From Compostibacter hankyongensis (GTDB taxonomy: Bacteria; Bacteroidota; Bacteroidia; Chitinophagales; Chitinophagaceae): 64,000 nucleotides of DNA. Below are positions 8,171 to 18,291 of the stretch, piece after piece (positions within the stretch are counted from its first letter, which is position 1; each line of letters starts with the position of its first letter). The notes below the pieces were generated by a model that saw nothing but the letters and a program-made list of their open reading frames with translations, was not told the origin of the DNA and made no database searches. Where the stretch lies: the NCBI RefSeq assembly GCF_039541075.1, contig NZ_BAABFN010000021.1:62001-126000 (forward strand), read 5' to 3'. The translations under genes were made by a program, and so were the position numbers.

Positions 8171-9358
8171 TCAGGGCTTCACTTGTCCCCATATATCCAG
8201 TTCTGCGATCACCACCTGGCCGGAGCTGCCGTAGGTTTCCAGCGATCTCCAGCGGATGTAGCGGTATGCAGGCAAAAGATGGTCAAAGGAAAAGTCCTCG
8301 CCCTGAAACCAGCCGTAATTTTTGTCCTCTTCGGTGGTGCTGCCCGTCGGCAGTCCGGAAGGTTTGAAGGACTCAAAGGTGCCCAGCAGCTCCCAGCTTT
8401 CCCAGGAGCCGTCGGGGTTGGGGTCGTTGGATCCATAAAGCTCAAATTTCTTGACCGCCGAACCGGCATAAAAATGGCTGCTGGGCGCCTGGTGCTCCAT
8501 GACCCGGCTGATCACCACCGACTGGCCGAGGTCTATCGTAAACGACTGCGGCAGGGATGAGGAATTCGTGGAGGCAAAGATGCCCGCAAATTCAATATTA
8601 TTATCCCAGAGATGTTCCTGTACATAGCTTTCTGCCGGCGTCCAGGTATCGCCCGGAAGATGTACGGCCTTCCAGGTATTCTTGGGGATCGGCTGTTCGA
8701 AGATGGGCGACAGGGATTTGACCAGCGTATCGGATTTGTTGCTCCAGCGATCTCTTACAAATACCGCAAACGTCTTTTGGGTAGAGTCAAAACCCCTGGC
8801 GGAAAATTTGCCTTCCGGCGCCGCCGTGTAAAAGGTGGATACGGTGGACCAGGTCCCCGTGCCGGTAGTATCCAGGATAACCTCTATGGCCAGATCGGCC
8901 TGGGAGCTGTTCTCAAAAGATACCTGAACCCCGCCGAAAGTAGGATTCATGGTCAGGCTGTCAAAGACGGACTGCACCGGAGGGGTCAGCGGCGTTACCT
9001 GAAGCGAAACCGGGGCTGACTCCTTTTCGTTCTTTCCGACGCTGTAGATCTTTACTTCATGGGTAAGGGTATCCCCGTAACCGACCAGCCGGAGCGTATC
9101 GGTATAGCCGGAGCCTTTGGCCTCACGCACCACGCCGGGGCGGATCTCATAGACAGCCTTGGCATAAGAGAAGTTGGGATCCTTCGGAAGCCGGTAGGTA
9201 AGCTGCGCTCCCCCGGGAGTGGATTTTATCTTTATATCCTGCACCTGGGCGGGAGCCGCGGCATTTTTATCGAGATAATCGGTCCTTCCCTCTTTTTTAC
9301 AGCCCGTCCAGCAGCAGAAAAGCAGGAGACCGGCAGCTATATATAACAATCTTTTCAT
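8171..9358 (-). CDS. DUF4959/DUF5126/DUF5000-type surface lipoprotein
   Basis: The 395-residue product has a lipobox (CCWTGCKK, lipid on Cys20). Three regions match the usual composite of this family: a DUF4959-like beta domain (about 35-130), a DUF5126-like domain (about 130-220; VQVSFENSSQADLAIEVIL) and a C-terminal DUF5000/F5/8C-like domain (about 220-395; FTIDLGQSVVISRV, YRYIRWRSLETYG). In known polysaccharide-utilisation loci this protein follows SusD and is a surface glycan-binding protein. It is the third gene of the operon, 39 bases after susD. Confidence 0.87.
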   Translation of the reverse strand: MKRLLYIAAGLLLFCCWTGCKKEGRTDYLDKNAAAPAQVQDIKIKSTPGGAQLTYRLPKDPNFSYAKAVYEIRPGVVREAKGSGYTDTLRLVGYGDTLTHEVKIYSVGKNEKESAPVSLQVTPLTPPVQSVFDSLTMNPTFGGVQVSFENSSQADLAIEVILDTTGTGTWSTVSTFYTAAPEGKFSARGFDSTQKTFAVFVRDRWSNKSDTLVKSLSPIFEQPIPKNTWKAVHLPGDTWTPAESYVQEHLWDNNIEFAGIFASTNSSSLPQSFTIDLGQSVVISRVMEHQAPSSHFYAGSAVKKFELYGSNDPNPDGSWESWELLGTFESFKPSGLPTGSTTEEDKNYGWFQGEDFSFDHLLPAYRYIRWRSLETYGSSGQVVIAELDIWGQVKP

Positions 9359-9397
9359 GGTTATTCTTTTTAGACGTATCGCATATGAATGACGGAA

Positions 9398-11287
9398 TTA
9401 CCAGCCCAGGTTCTGCACCAGGTTTCTGTTATTGGTTATCGTGCTTTCCTTTATCGGGAAGAAATAATCCTTCAGGCTGAAGGTTTGCTGAAAGATCATT
9501 GTCGGCCGGTAGTAAGCAGACGGGAGCTCCTGGAGGAGATCCCAGCCCTGTATGGGCCTGTTCATTTCGTCCACCGCCTTCTTCCAGCGCCGCAGATCCC
9601 AGAATCGCTTTCCTTCAAAGGCCAGCTCGATCAGGCGTTCCTGCTGGATGATCTCCCGCATCCCATTTTGTGTAGCGAACTTGGTAGGGTTATTGGAATA
9701 TTGGGTCCAGGAATCCTGTACCGTCTGCAGACCGGCCCGTTCACGCACCAGGTCCACATACTTGAGCACCTCGGGACCCGGACCTTCCGCTTCATTCAGC
9801 GCTTCGGCATACAGGAGGTACAGGTCGGCAAGACGCATAATGGGCCAGGGATAATCGGTTACCGAATAGGTATTGCCGGTATTGGCCAGCACGTTCTGGT
9901 AATGCACCTGCTTTTTGAGAAAATAGCCCGTAATGGTGCTGAAGCCGGGCTTTCCGTAGCCGTTCCGTTGCCGGTACTTGGCTTCGAGATAATACAGGTC
10001 CAGGTTTTTCTTGTCGTCATACATGCCCTGTCCGTACCAGATGCCGCCGTCGAAACCCATATCGGCATAGAACCGGGGCTCCCTGTTGAAGTTCATATGG
10101 GCGGTGGTATAGTCTTTCCGCACATACAGCTTGTCGCTGTCCCCGGCCGTCTGCAGATCGTACCGTTCTGCATAGCCCCAGGTACGGTCTTCCGCGATCG
10201 GCACGCCATGATCCGAATAAAACTGCTCCGCGATCTTCAGGGGTGGGGACAGCTGTCCGTGCACGGCCGTCATATCCAGGTTCTTCGGATTCATGCGGGG
10301 CGTGATCAGCGCCTGCAGGGAAACGGTGCTGGTCTGGGTATTGGCCCAGACGATCTCGCTGTTCCACCGTTCGCAGATAGCGTTCCGGATGCTCAGCTGG
10401 GTCATAATGGTATCGGAAAGATCAAACTGCTGAAAGGCCGGCTGGTATTTATACAGCTTCAGGCCCAGCTGCTCGCAGGCTTCGATCGCTTCCCTGCAGG
10501 CAACGGCGGCCGAGTCCCATTTCTCCTTGGAAAAGGTTTGGTTAAAAAGCTGCGTTCCGTCCGGATTCTTGAGACGGGCTTCGTCGGTGTTGCCGTTGAA
10601 CAGCGGGCTGGCGGCATACACCAGCACCTCCGCCTTAAAGGCGAGGGCGATCGTCCGGGTGATGCGACCCAGCTCGTTGGTAGGATCGTCGATGGTCTGC
10701 GGCAAGTCCCCCATCGCTTCGTTCACCAGCGTTATAATATATTCAAAGCAGGAGTCTACCGGTGCGCGGGAGACCCTCACTTCGTCTGCCTTCACATTTA
10801 CCGGCAGATTTTCTTTCATGATGGGAATGGGCCCGTACATCTTTACGAGGTAAAAGTTGTAATACGCTTTCAGAAATTTCACCTCGGACACCCAGCGCCG
10901 CTTTTCCGTTTCCATCAGGTCCGGCACCCTGTCCACATTATCCAAAAAGATATTGCAGTCCCGGATGCCCTGAAAATAAGTACCCCAGCGGTCCCCGTAC
11001 GGACTTACCACGTTCTGGTACCCCTGGGCGATATTGAAATAGGCGCCCTCCGTGGCAAACCGCCACAGCTCGTCGCCGCCGACCAGGGCGGGATCATCCG
11101 CCAGATCGCCGTCATTGGGCATATAGGAATAGCAGGTAAACAAAAATTTCTGGGCTTCATTGCGCGTGGCGAAAGCATTATCCAGCGTGGCGACATTATC
11201 CGGCACCACATCCAGAAATTGTTTACAGGAGCTGAGCGCTGATATTATAATGAGTATAAAAATTCCGGTAATGAGAGGTTTCTTCAT
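9398..11287 (-). CDS. SusD/RagB-family nutrient-binding outer-membrane lipoprotein
   Basis: SusD-like proteins form the lid of the SusC TonB-dependent transporter and capture the substrate at the cell surface. I place the start at the ATG of MKKPLITGIFILII (11287); an earlier Met at 11344 would put a non-signal extension before the lipoprotein signal peptide. The lipobox is SALSSCKQ. The 629 residues include the SusD N-terminal TPR-like region (RDCNIFLDNVDRVP, AYYNFYLVKMYGPIP) and the C-terminal family signature (ADLYLLYAEALNEAEG, RERLIELAFEGKRFWDLRRW). It follows susC after 62 bases and precedes two binding lipoproteins. Confidence 0.94.
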   Translation of the reverse strand: MKKPLITGIFILIIISALSSCKQFLDVVPDNVATLDNAFATRNEAQKFLFTCYSYMPNDGDLADDPALVGGDELWRFATEGAYFNIAQGYQNVVSPYGDRWGTYFQGIRDCNIFLDNVDRVPDLMETEKRRWVSEVKFLKAYYNFYLVKMYGPIPIMKENLPVNVKADEVRVSRAPVDSCFEYIITLVNEAMGDLPQTIDDPTNELGRITRTIALAFKAEVLVYAASPLFNGNTDEARLKNPDGTQLFNQTFSKEKWDSAAVACREAIEACEQLGLKLYKYQPAFQQFDLSDTIMTQLSIRNAICERWNSEIVWANTQTSTVSLQALITPRMNPKNLDMTAVHGQLSPPLKIAEQFYSDHGVPIAEDRTWGYAERYDLQTAGDSDKLYVRKDYTTAHMNFNREPRFYADMGFDGGIWYGQGMYDDKKNLDLYYLEAKYRQRNGYGKPGFSTITGYFLKKQVHYQNVLANTGNTYSVTDYPWPIMRLADLYLLYAEALNEAEGPGPEVLKYVDLVRERAGLQTVQDSWTQYSNNPTKFATQNGMREIIQQERLIELAFEGKRFWDLRRWKKAVDEMNRPIQGWDLLQELPSAYYRPTMIFQQTFSLKDYFFPIKESTITNNRNLVQNLGW

Positions 11288-11349
11288 GATCTTGTGTTTT
11301 GAATAACCGGCAGAAGGTTTATCAGAATGGATACTGCACAGCATCCCGG

Positions 11350-14300
11350 TTAATTAAAGGTCAGGTTCAGGCCGATGTTGAACACCTTTTGTATGGGATA
11401 GCCGAGACCGTTACCCCCCATTTCCACATCCCAGAGGTTAAATTTGCTGAAGATAAGGGGGTTGCTGGCATTCACATAGATGCGGCAGGTGGAGGTGCGT
11501 ATCTTCTTCTGCAGGCTCCGCGGAAGGGTATACCCGATCTCAACCTGCTTCAACCGCAGAAAAGAGCCGTCCCGCATAAACCAGGTGCTGGTCTGGGCAT
11601 CGTTCTCATTGATGGTCGGGCTTAGCCTGGGCCAAAGGGCGTACACGTTCCGGTTATCCTCCGACCAATGGCTGTCCGCATAGGCTTTTAGCAGCTGGTT
11701 CTGCAGCGTCACGCCGACCAGCTGGTTATTGTCTATTTCGCTCTGGTAGCGGTAGGATGCAAACGGAGACGTTGCTTTCGCATCTATCCAGAAAGATTCA
11801 TTGGCCAGACCCTGGAAGAACGCGGATATGTCAAAATTCTTGTAGCCCATCGAAAACCCGAAGCCATAGACGATCTCCGGCAGGGTGGGATTACCGATGG
11901 GTACCATATCCGCTTCGGTGATCTGGTTGTCGCGGTTCACATCCAGAAACTTGATATCTCCGCCGCCGTACATACCAAAATTCTGCCGGGGCGAGTTTGC
12001 CGCTTCTTCATCGTCTATAAAGAGCTTTTCGGCAATATATCCGTAGGTCTGATAAATAGCATTACCGACATGATACCGGTAAGGTTCTATATATTCGGGA
12101 TCTTCATATACCTTGTACTTGCTGGATGCATAGGTAAAGTTGCCCATGCCCGAAATCCAAAGGCTGTTCTGAAAAAACTGCTTGTAGTCCGCGGAGATAT
12201 CCACACCCTGGCCTGTCGCGGCACCCACATTGGCCCTGATGGGCGCGGCAAATCCTGCGGCCAGCGGAATGGAGGCGCGGGTCATCAGGATATGATCCCG
12301 GTACTGGGAAAAATATTCCGCATTCAACGTGAACTTGTCAAACAATCCCAGCTCCAGGGCAATGTTCTTTTGTGTGGAGGTTTCCCAGGTGATGTCGTTG
12401 TTGGCATACCGGCTGGTGGAGATACCGTTCTGTGTAAAAAGGCTTCCCGGATCGCGGCCGAAGGTCGCAGATTTTGCCGGGTTGTTCATGTTTACATTGG
12501 ACAGGTAAAAAAAGCGATCGGCGGCATCTCCGATGGCGTCGTTCCCGATAAGACCATAGGTGGCTCTCAACCGCAGGTTGGTGACAACCGGCTTCAGGCT
12601 TTCCATAAACGCCTCATTGGAAATCGTCCAGGCCAGCCCCACCGAGGGAAAGAAGCCAAACCGGTGATTTTCATCAAAACGTTCGGAGCCGTTATAGCCA
12701 AAGTTAAATTCCGCAAAATAACGCTTGTCGTAATCATAGCTGAACCGTCCGGACAAGCCAAGATTTCGGTAAGGAAGCGATTTCTGAAGATCGCCTGCAT
12801 TGGCGTCCAACCGGGTCTGCGCCATAAAAACAAGCATGCCGCTGACGCCGTGCTTATCAAAGACCTGGTCGTAATTTACCCTGGATTCCAGGTAAAAAGC
12901 GGTGCTGATCGTTTTCGGGCCTTCGTTATAGCCCAGATAGTTGGTACCGTCGTCAGGATTGATGTTGATCGTAAAATAAGCATCCTCCCGCTCATTATAA
13001 CCCGCCAGCTCGTACCAGAAAGGGTTATAAAACCGGTTCACATCAAAATAGGAGCTGCGGTTGGTGTTCACCATGCCGCTTATGGAGAGCCCCGGCGTAA
13101 TGGCCTTCAGGTCCTGCTTCAGCTCGAGCTGGGCCAGCATCAGCGAACGGGAATAATCCTTGTACCCCTTTACCATATCGGCATAGGGGTTGAGATAAGT
13201 GCCCTCGTTATAGTTGCCGAACATGATATGGTTGACATACTTATGCAGCTCATCCACGGGGTAATAAGGCGGAAACAGCGCGGGGTTGGATCGCATTACT
13301 TTTTTATACATAAACTCGCCCCCGTCGACCGGACCGGTATAGTCGTCAAAGGTGCCGCTAAGCCTTACTACCATCTCGGTGGTCTTGGTGAGGTTGATGT
13401 TTACGTTGGAGCGCAGCGTATAGGTGTTCAGCCGGATGTTGTTATTAAAATCATTGCGCTTGTCCACCTTCATCAGACCGTTGTCCCGGTTATAGGACCC
13501 GGCCACATAGTATCGCGCCACGCCGCCGCCGCCGCTGACGCTCAGGTTGAACCGCTGGTTCATGGTGTAGTCCCTGAACATGATCTTTCGCCAGTCGTTG
13601 GCCGGATAGGCGTAAGGGTTGGTGCCGGCTTCTGTATTTTCGATCTTACGGTCGGAATAAAGCAGCACACCCAGCGGATCGCGGGTAAGGGTGGCTTCGT
13701 TGGACAGCTTCATATAGGTCACCGGGTCGGCCAGCTCCACGTTCTGGGTGGGCATGGAAACCGAGTTCTCCACCCGGAAGGCAAGATGGGCTTTCCCTAC
13801 AGCGCCTTCTTTTGTGGTGACCAGGATAACGCCGTTGGCGGCACGCGAGCCGTACAGGGCGGTAGCGGTGGCATCCTTGAGGATCGAAAAGCTGGCAATA
13901 TCATCAACCTGCAGACGGGCCAGGTCGGTAGTGGTCAGCTCTATGCCGTCGATCAGGATCAGAGGATCCTTTTTATACCCGAAGGTGGTTACCCCCCGGA
14001 TAAAGAATTCCGCATTGTCTTTCCCCGGCTCGCCGCTGCGCTGATAGGCAATAACCCCTGCTGCGCGGCCGGCAAGGGCCGTGGTAAGATTACTGGAGGG
14101 TATCTTGAGATCTCCCGGTTTGATGGTGGTAACGGACCCGACCATATCGCTCTTCTTCTGCGTTCCGAAGGCCACCACTACTGTTTCGCCCAGCTGGTTA
14201 GAGCCGGCCGCCAGCTTTATATCGATGACCTGCCGGCCCTGCACCGGCACTTCGCGGGTATCAAAACCGATCATGGTGAAGACGAGAGTCGCATTTTCGG

Positions 14301-14628
14301 GCACGGCAAGCGTGTAGCGGCCGTTCTGATCGGTAACGGTTCCCGCGCTGCCGTCTTTCACCTTTACCGTTACGCCGATCAGCGGCGCACCCTGATCATC
14401 GGCCACGGTGCCATGCACCGTATCCTCGGGCGGAGCAGATATGAGGCGGGGGAAACCGGTTTCCGGCACGGCGAATCTTCCGGCGGGCTCAGGCAATGGC
14501 GCGCCGCCGGCGGCCGGCAGGATAGCCGCGGCCGGCAATGCGGGAAGTAATATGATGAACAACAGGTTCCGGGGGGAACAAAGACGAAGTAACCCTCTGC
14601 CGAGCACACATGTAAATGTTGATAGCAT
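11350..14628 (-). CDS. SusC/RagA-family TonB-linked outer-membrane transporter
   Basis: The 1,092-residue protein imports a ligand across the outer membrane using TonB energy. A long N-terminal region with one hydrophobic segment (LLFIILLPALPAAAIL) is followed by a carboxypeptidase-regulatory-like domain (about 68-145; GTVADDQGAPLIGVTVKV), a TonB plug (about 150-270; ILIDGIELTTTDLARL, ATALYGSRAANGVILVTTK) and a 22-strand barrel ending in FNIGLNLTFN. There is no secretin/TonB-N (STN) domain, so it is not a FecA-type transducer, and no sigma/anti-sigma pair is nearby. It is the first gene of a susC-susD-lipoprotein-lipoprotein operon without any glycoside hydrolase, sulfatase or peptidase. Confidence 0.94.
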   Translation of the reverse strand: MLSTFTCVLGRGLLRLCSPRNLLFIILLPALPAAAILPAAGGAPLPEPAGRFAVPETGFPRLISAPPEDTVHGTVADDQGAPLIGVTVKVKDGSAGTVTDQNGRYTLAVPENATLVFTMIGFDTREVPVQGRQVIDIKLAAGSNQLGETVVVAFGTQKKSDMVGSVTTIKPGDLKIPSSNLTTALAGRAAGVIAYQRSGEPGKDNAEFFIRGVTTFGYKKDPLILIDGIELTTTDLARLQVDDIASFSILKDATATALYGSRAANGVILVTTKEGAVGKAHLAFRVENSVSMPTQNVELADPVTYMKLSNEATLTRDPLGVLLYSDRKIENTEAGTNPYAYPANDWRKIMFRDYTMNQRFNLSVSGGGGVARYYVAGSYNRDNGLMKVDKRNDFNNNIRLNTYTLRSNVNINLTKTTEMVVRLSGTFDDYTGPVDGGEFMYKKVMRSNPALFPPYYPVDELHKYVNHIMFGNYNEGTYLNPYADMVKGYKDYSRSLMLAQLELKQDLKAITPGLSISGMVNTNRSSYFDVNRFYNPFWYELAGYNEREDAYFTININPDDGTNYLGYNEGPKTISTAFYLESRVNYDQVFDKHGVSGMLVFMAQTRLDANAGDLQKSLPYRNLGLSGRFSYDYDKRYFAEFNFGYNGSERFDENHRFGFFPSVGLAWTISNEAFMESLKPVVTNLRLRATYGLIGNDAIGDAADRFFYLSNVNMNNPAKSATFGRDPGSLFTQNGISTSRYANNDITWETSTQKNIALELGLFDKFTLNAEYFSQYRDHILMTRASIPLAAGFAAPIRANVGAATGQGVDISADYKQFFQNSLWISGMGNFTYASSKYKVYEDPEYIEPYRYHVGNAIYQTYGYIAEKLFIDDEEAANSPRQNFGMYGGGDIKFLDVNRDNQITEADMVPIGNPTLPEIVYGFGFSMGYKNFDISAFFQGLANESFWIDAKATSPFASYRYQSEIDNNQLVGVTLQNQLLKAYADSHWSEDNRNVYALWPRLSPTINENDAQTSTWFMRDGSFLRLKQVEIGYTLPRSLQKKIRTSTCRIYVNASNPLIFSKFNLWDVEMGGNGLGYPIQKVFNIGLNLTFN

Positions 14629-15027
14629 ATTTTTTCATGATTTGGGTTTAAGCGATAAGGCGGTCCTTTGCACGACAGGACAAGACTTTACAGGGGCAGA
14701 CGTTCAACGCCGCCGGATACGCATACCGGAGCCCATGAGTCCTCCCCAGAGGACAGCGCGTAAGCCATAACCCCATAAGGGCAATAGCCGGCCTTACCCT
14801 GGAACATTCCCTTACGGGAAGGATGGTTGCCTGTTGTGCATTAAGTGGAAAAAAGCAGCGGTCATCCCGACGTGCTGACGATCATCCGAAGATGTGACCG
14901 GGGGAAGTGTAGACGCGTAGACATGATGGAGGATTTAGGAGTTAAAAATATCAATTACGGCAAATCTAATTTCAACCTTCGTTTCCGACATGCAGAAAAT
15001 GACACAATATTTATACTTTTTGATCTT
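14629..15027. other. 400-base upstream region of the first SusC operon, no gene
   Basis: No convincing gene is present. On the minus strand a -7-like element (CAAATCTA on the plus strand, 14961-14968, reading TAGATTTG) could start a leader of about 330 bases for susC, but no -33 element sits at the right distance. The long leader could hold post-transcriptional control, yet I see no strong hairpin or known riboswitch core. Confidence 0.3.
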
Positions 15028-16011
15028 TTAGGCGGCACCGCTGCCGGATAGCTGAAATCCCGGGCGGAGGTTGACCAGCATATCCGCCGTCATCCGCTGA
15101 AGATCGTATTGCGGCTTCCAGCCCCAGTCTGCACGGGCCTGGCTGTCGTCCACCGTCTGGGGCCAGGTATCCGATATTTCCTGCCGGTAATCAGGTATAT
15201 AATCCACTTCAAGATCCGGGATATGCTTGCGGATGGCTTCGCTGATCTCTCCCGGCGAAAAGCTCATGGCGGAGATATTATAGGCGGAGCGCACGGTAAT
15301 TTTCTCCGCCGGCGCTTCCATCAGCTCGATGGTGGCACGGATGGCGTCCGGCATATACATCATCGGCAGGTGGGTATCTTCAGAAAGGAAACAGGTGTAC
15401 CGTTTTTCTTCCAGCGCCTCGTGGAAAATCTCCACGGCATAATCGGTAGTGCCGCCCCCGGGGGCCGACTTATAGCTGATCAGCCCGGGATAACGCACGC
15501 TTCTCACGTCCACGCCATAACGTTTGTGATAATACTCCAGCCACCGCTCCCCGGCCATCTTGCTGATGCCGTATACCGTGGTAGGCTCGATGATGGTATG
15601 CTGCGGGGCGTGTTGCTTGGGAGAGCCCGGGCCAAATACCGCAATAGAGCTGGGCCAGTATACCTTATGCAGGGATTCCTCCTTGGCCACATCCAGCACA
15701 TGCAGCAGGCTTTGCATATTGATATGCCAGGCCAGCCCGGGGTTTTTCTCGCCGGTTGCGGACAGGATGGCCGCCAGGTGGTAAACCTGCGTGATGTTAT
15801 GCCGGATCACCAGCACATGCAGCATCTCCTTGTTCATCACATCCAGAGACACATAGGGCCCCGTTCCCTTCAGCAGCTCATGCTCGTCCCGCAGATCGGA
15901 AGCAACCACGTTCCCCTCCCCATAGATCTTGCGCAGGGCCAGCGTCAGCTCTACGCCTATCTGTCCGCAGGCGCCGATGACCAGTATGCGTTCCTTGTTG
16001 AGATAACCCAT
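15028..16011 (-). CDS. tdh: NAD-dependent L-threonine 3-dehydrogenase, epimerase-like (SDR) type
   Basis: The product oxidises L-threonine to 2-amino-3-ketobutyrate, which KBL then splits to glycine and acetyl-CoA. I use the ATG of MGYLNKERILV at 16011 because the Rossmann motif G-A-C-G-Q-I-G follows directly; the longer frame would add 32 unrelated residues. The 327 residues carry SDR catalytic Tyr and Lys in YGISKMAGE and the characteristic threonine-binding stretches GGGTTDYA and MMYMPDAIRATIEL seen in Bacteroidota TDH of the UDP-galactose-epimerase type. It is divergent from kdsA with 118 bases between starts. The distantly related UDP-glucose epimerases are the main alternative. Confidence 0.88.
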   Translation of the reverse strand: MGYLNKERILVIGACGQIGVELTLALRKIYGEGNVVASDLRDEHELLKGTGPYVSLDVMNKEMLHVLVIRHNITQVYHLAAILSATGEKNPGLAWHINMQSLLHVLDVAKEESLHKVYWPSSIAVFGPGSPKQHAPQHTIIEPTTVYGISKMAGERWLEYYHKRYGVDVRSVRYPGLISYKSAPGGGTTDYAVEIFHEALEEKRYTCFLSEDTHLPMMYMPDAIRATIELMEAPAEKITVRSAYNISAMSFSPGEISEAIRKHIPDLEVDYIPDYRQEISDTWPQTVDDSQARADWGWKPQYDLQRMTADMLVNLRPGFQLSGSGAA

Positions 16012-16129
16012 AGTCTGAAAGTTTTGTGGCAAACATACGGGAAAAGCAAGACCGCACAAAAAACGGCAGGGGAACACAGGGGCTGTAAATTTTACCCGCA
16101 TTACCACGGCTAAACCCTAATTTTGCGAC

Positions 16130-16948
16130 ATGGAATTTTTACAGGACCTCCTGGGAGCAGGCTACAGCTCCCGTAGCTTTTTTCTGATCGCCGGCCCCTG
16201 CGTAGTGGAGAACGAAGCGCTGCTGCATACCGTGGCCCGAAGCGTACAGGATACCTGCCGCCGGCTGGATATTCCTTATGTTTTCAAAGCTTCTTACCGG
16301 AAAGCCAACCGCACCCGTCTCGACTCCTTTACCGGTATCGGGGATGAAAACGGCCTGCGCCTGCTGGGAAAGATAAAAGAAACCTATGGCCTGCCGGTAA
16401 CCACCGATATCCATACCGCGGCCGAAGCCGCTACCGCCGCAGAATATGCAGACATCCTGCAGATTCCCGCCTTCCTCTGCCGCCAGACCGACCTGCTCAC
16501 TGCCGCCGCCGATACCGGCCGCGTGGTCAATGTAAAAAAAGGACAGTTCGTAAGCGGGCCCGCGATGAAATTCGCGGTGGACAAAATAAAGCAACAGGGC
16601 AACTCCAAAGTGATCCTTACCGAAAGGGGCACCACTTTCGGCTATCAGGACCTGGTGGTGGACTACCGCAATATTCCCTGGATGCAGGCCCACGGGGCTC
16701 CTGTGGTGATGGACTGCACACACTCGCTGCAGCAGCCCAACCAGCCCGGAGGCGTTACCGGCGGCAACCCGCAGCTGATCGGCACGCTCGCCAAAGCCGC
16801 TATTGCCACGGGGGCCGAAGGCATCTTTATCGAAACCCATCCCGATCCGTCAAAAGCGCTTTCGGACGGAGCCAATATGCTGCAGCTGGACCTGCTGGCC
16901 CCACTGCTCGAAGAGCTGGTAAAGATCCGCCGGGCCATGACGGCCTGA
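16130..16948 (+). CDS. kdsA: 3-deoxy-8-phosphooctulonate synthase (KDO-8-P synthase)
   Basis: KdsA condenses arabinose 5-phosphate with phosphoenolpyruvate to make KDO-8-phosphate for lipopolysaccharide inner core. The 272 residues are the family length and contain its motifs: GPCVVENE near the start, FKASYRKANRTR (PEP/substrate binding), TDIHTAAEA, LQIPAFLCRQTDLL, VKKGQF, TERGTTFGY, and MDCTHSLQQPN. The ATG at 16130 follows a TAATTTTG -7-like element (16118-16125) by only four bases, so the mRNA could be nearly leaderless. The next gene is convergent and unrelated. Confidence 0.97.
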   Translation: MEFLQDLLGAGYSSRSFFLIAGPCVVENEALLHTVARSVQDTCRRLDIPYVFKASYRKANRTRLDSFTGIGDENGLRLLGKIKETYGLPVTTDIHTAAEAATAAEYADILQIPAFLCRQTDLLTAAADTGRVVNVKKGQFVSGPAMKFAVDKIKQQGNSKVILTERGTTFGYQDLVVDYRNIPWMQAHGAPVVMDCTHSLQQPNQPGGVTGGNPQLIGTLAKAAIATGAEGIFIETHPDPSKALSDGANMLQLDLLAPLLEELVKIRRAMTA

Positions 16949-16955
16949 GCAGCCA

Positions 16956-18119
16956 TCAGGACGGACGCTGGGCCGCAAGCACGCGGGTGGTCATCACGGT
17001 GATCGTGGCCCCCATGGCCGCTACAACGAGGAAGGATATACGCAGGCTGGTATATCCCGCGACAAACCCGATCAGCGGCGGTCCGAACAGAAATCCCAGA
17101 TAACCTACGGTGGACACGGCTGCCAGGGCCATACCCGAGGAAAGCGTTCCCGACCTGCCGGCGATGCCGTAAACCAGCGGCACTACCGAAGAGGTGCCCG
17201 CGCCCACCAGCAGAAAACCAAGTATGACTGTATTCAGCGCCGGGTAAGCCACCGGTATCAGCAGGCCCGCAAAAATCAGCAGTCCGCTCAGCTTCAGCAC
17301 CCTGGCCGTACCCATACGATGCACCAGGCCGTCGGCCAGGAAGCGACCCAGTGCCATGGTAGCGGTAAAGGCGGCATAACCCAGTCCCACATCCTCCGCC
17401 CGCACCTGCGCTACCTTCCGGGCATAAATGCCGCTCCAGTCCGCCATGGCCCCCTCGCAGATCATGGAGCAGAAAGCAATGATGCCCAGCTGCAGCAGCG
17501 CCGCATCCGGCTTTACAAATACCGGCTGACGCAGGTCGCGTTTGACATCCGAGGGCAGCAGGAAACGATAGATCAGGCAGGTGACGGCGGCAATGGCAAT
17601 ACCGACAAACAGGAAATGGATCCATGGCGGCACAGCGTCTTTTATCATGGAAGCACCCACGGCTGCGCCGGCAAAGCTGGCCAGGCTCCACATGCCATGA
17701 AAGGAAGCCATGATGGAGCGCTTGTACAACAGCTCCACCTCTACCGCCTGCGTATTCATGGCAATGTTCAGCATATTGCTGCAAAAACCGAATAAAACAA
17801 GGACGAGGCCCAGCTGCACCGGCGAGCGGGCCAGGGACAACAGCACCAGGACAGCGCCATACACCACGGCGGAAACGATGGCTACCGTTTTGCTGCCGAT
17901 ACGGGTGATCAGCCAGCCCGATACCGGCAGCGACGCCAGCAAACCGACAGGCATACACATCAGCACGCTCCCCATTTCAATATCCTGCAGCTTCATCGAC
18001 TGCTGTATCGTGGGAATACGCGAAGCCCAGCTGGAGGAGCACAGACCGGACAGGAAAAACAACGTGCCGGCTGCAACTCTGTTCAGCCGGATCCCCGAAA
18101 ATGAAAGCATGCCCAGCAT
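16956..18119 (-). CDS. MFS transporter (YbjJ-like, 12 transmembrane helices)
   Basis: The 387-residue membrane protein (start at MLGMLSFSGIRLN, 18119) has about 12 hydrophobic helices in two six-helix halves, with the first half showing R-I-G-S-K-T near the end of helix 2 as in major facilitator proteins. GLCSSSWASRIP in helix 1 and the SFHGMWSLASF region in helix 5 are typical of the YbjJ/sugar-efflux-like branch. The substrate cannot be read from sequence. The gene is convergent with kdsA (7 bases apart) and divergent from the cytochrome lipoprotein. Confidence 0.85.
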   Translation of the reverse strand: MLGMLSFSGIRLNRVAAGTLFFLSGLCSSSWASRIPTIQQSMKLQDIEMGSVLMCMPVGLLASLPVSGWLITRIGSKTVAIVSAVVYGAVLVLLSLARSPVQLGLVLVLFGFCSNMLNIAMNTQAVEVELLYKRSIMASFHGMWSLASFAGAAVGASMIKDAVPPWIHFLFVGIAIAAVTCLIYRFLLPSDVKRDLRQPVFVKPDAALLQLGIIAFCSMICEGAMADWSGIYARKVAQVRAEDVGLGYAAFTATMALGRFLADGLVHRMGTARVLKLSGLLIFAGLLIPVAYPALNTVILGFLLVGAGTSSVVPLVYGIAGRSGTLSSGMALAAVSTVGYLGFLFGPPLIGFVAGYTSLRISFLVVAAMGATITVMTTRVLAAQRPS

Positions 18120-18291
18120 GGTGCAACGATCTTGATGTGCGTGTTGAATATACACAGGACGCCGTCCTGCCCGTCAAAGGTAAGAAGGAAAAACGCTTTC
18201 CTGCGTTCTGAATGTCCGATTGAGGCCGGGGAATAGTTTTTGATATCCCCGGGAAATCATTATTTTTAAGGCTTCTGTTCAACGAACCAAC

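Noticed and set aside
9389..11242. 617-codon plus-strand frame opposite susD
   Set aside because: The stop-free antisense frame comes from codon bias in susD; no signal peptide or motif.
12070..14550. 826-codon plus-strand frame opposite susC
   Set aside because: It lies wholly antisense to a clear SusC gene, with no recognisable domain.
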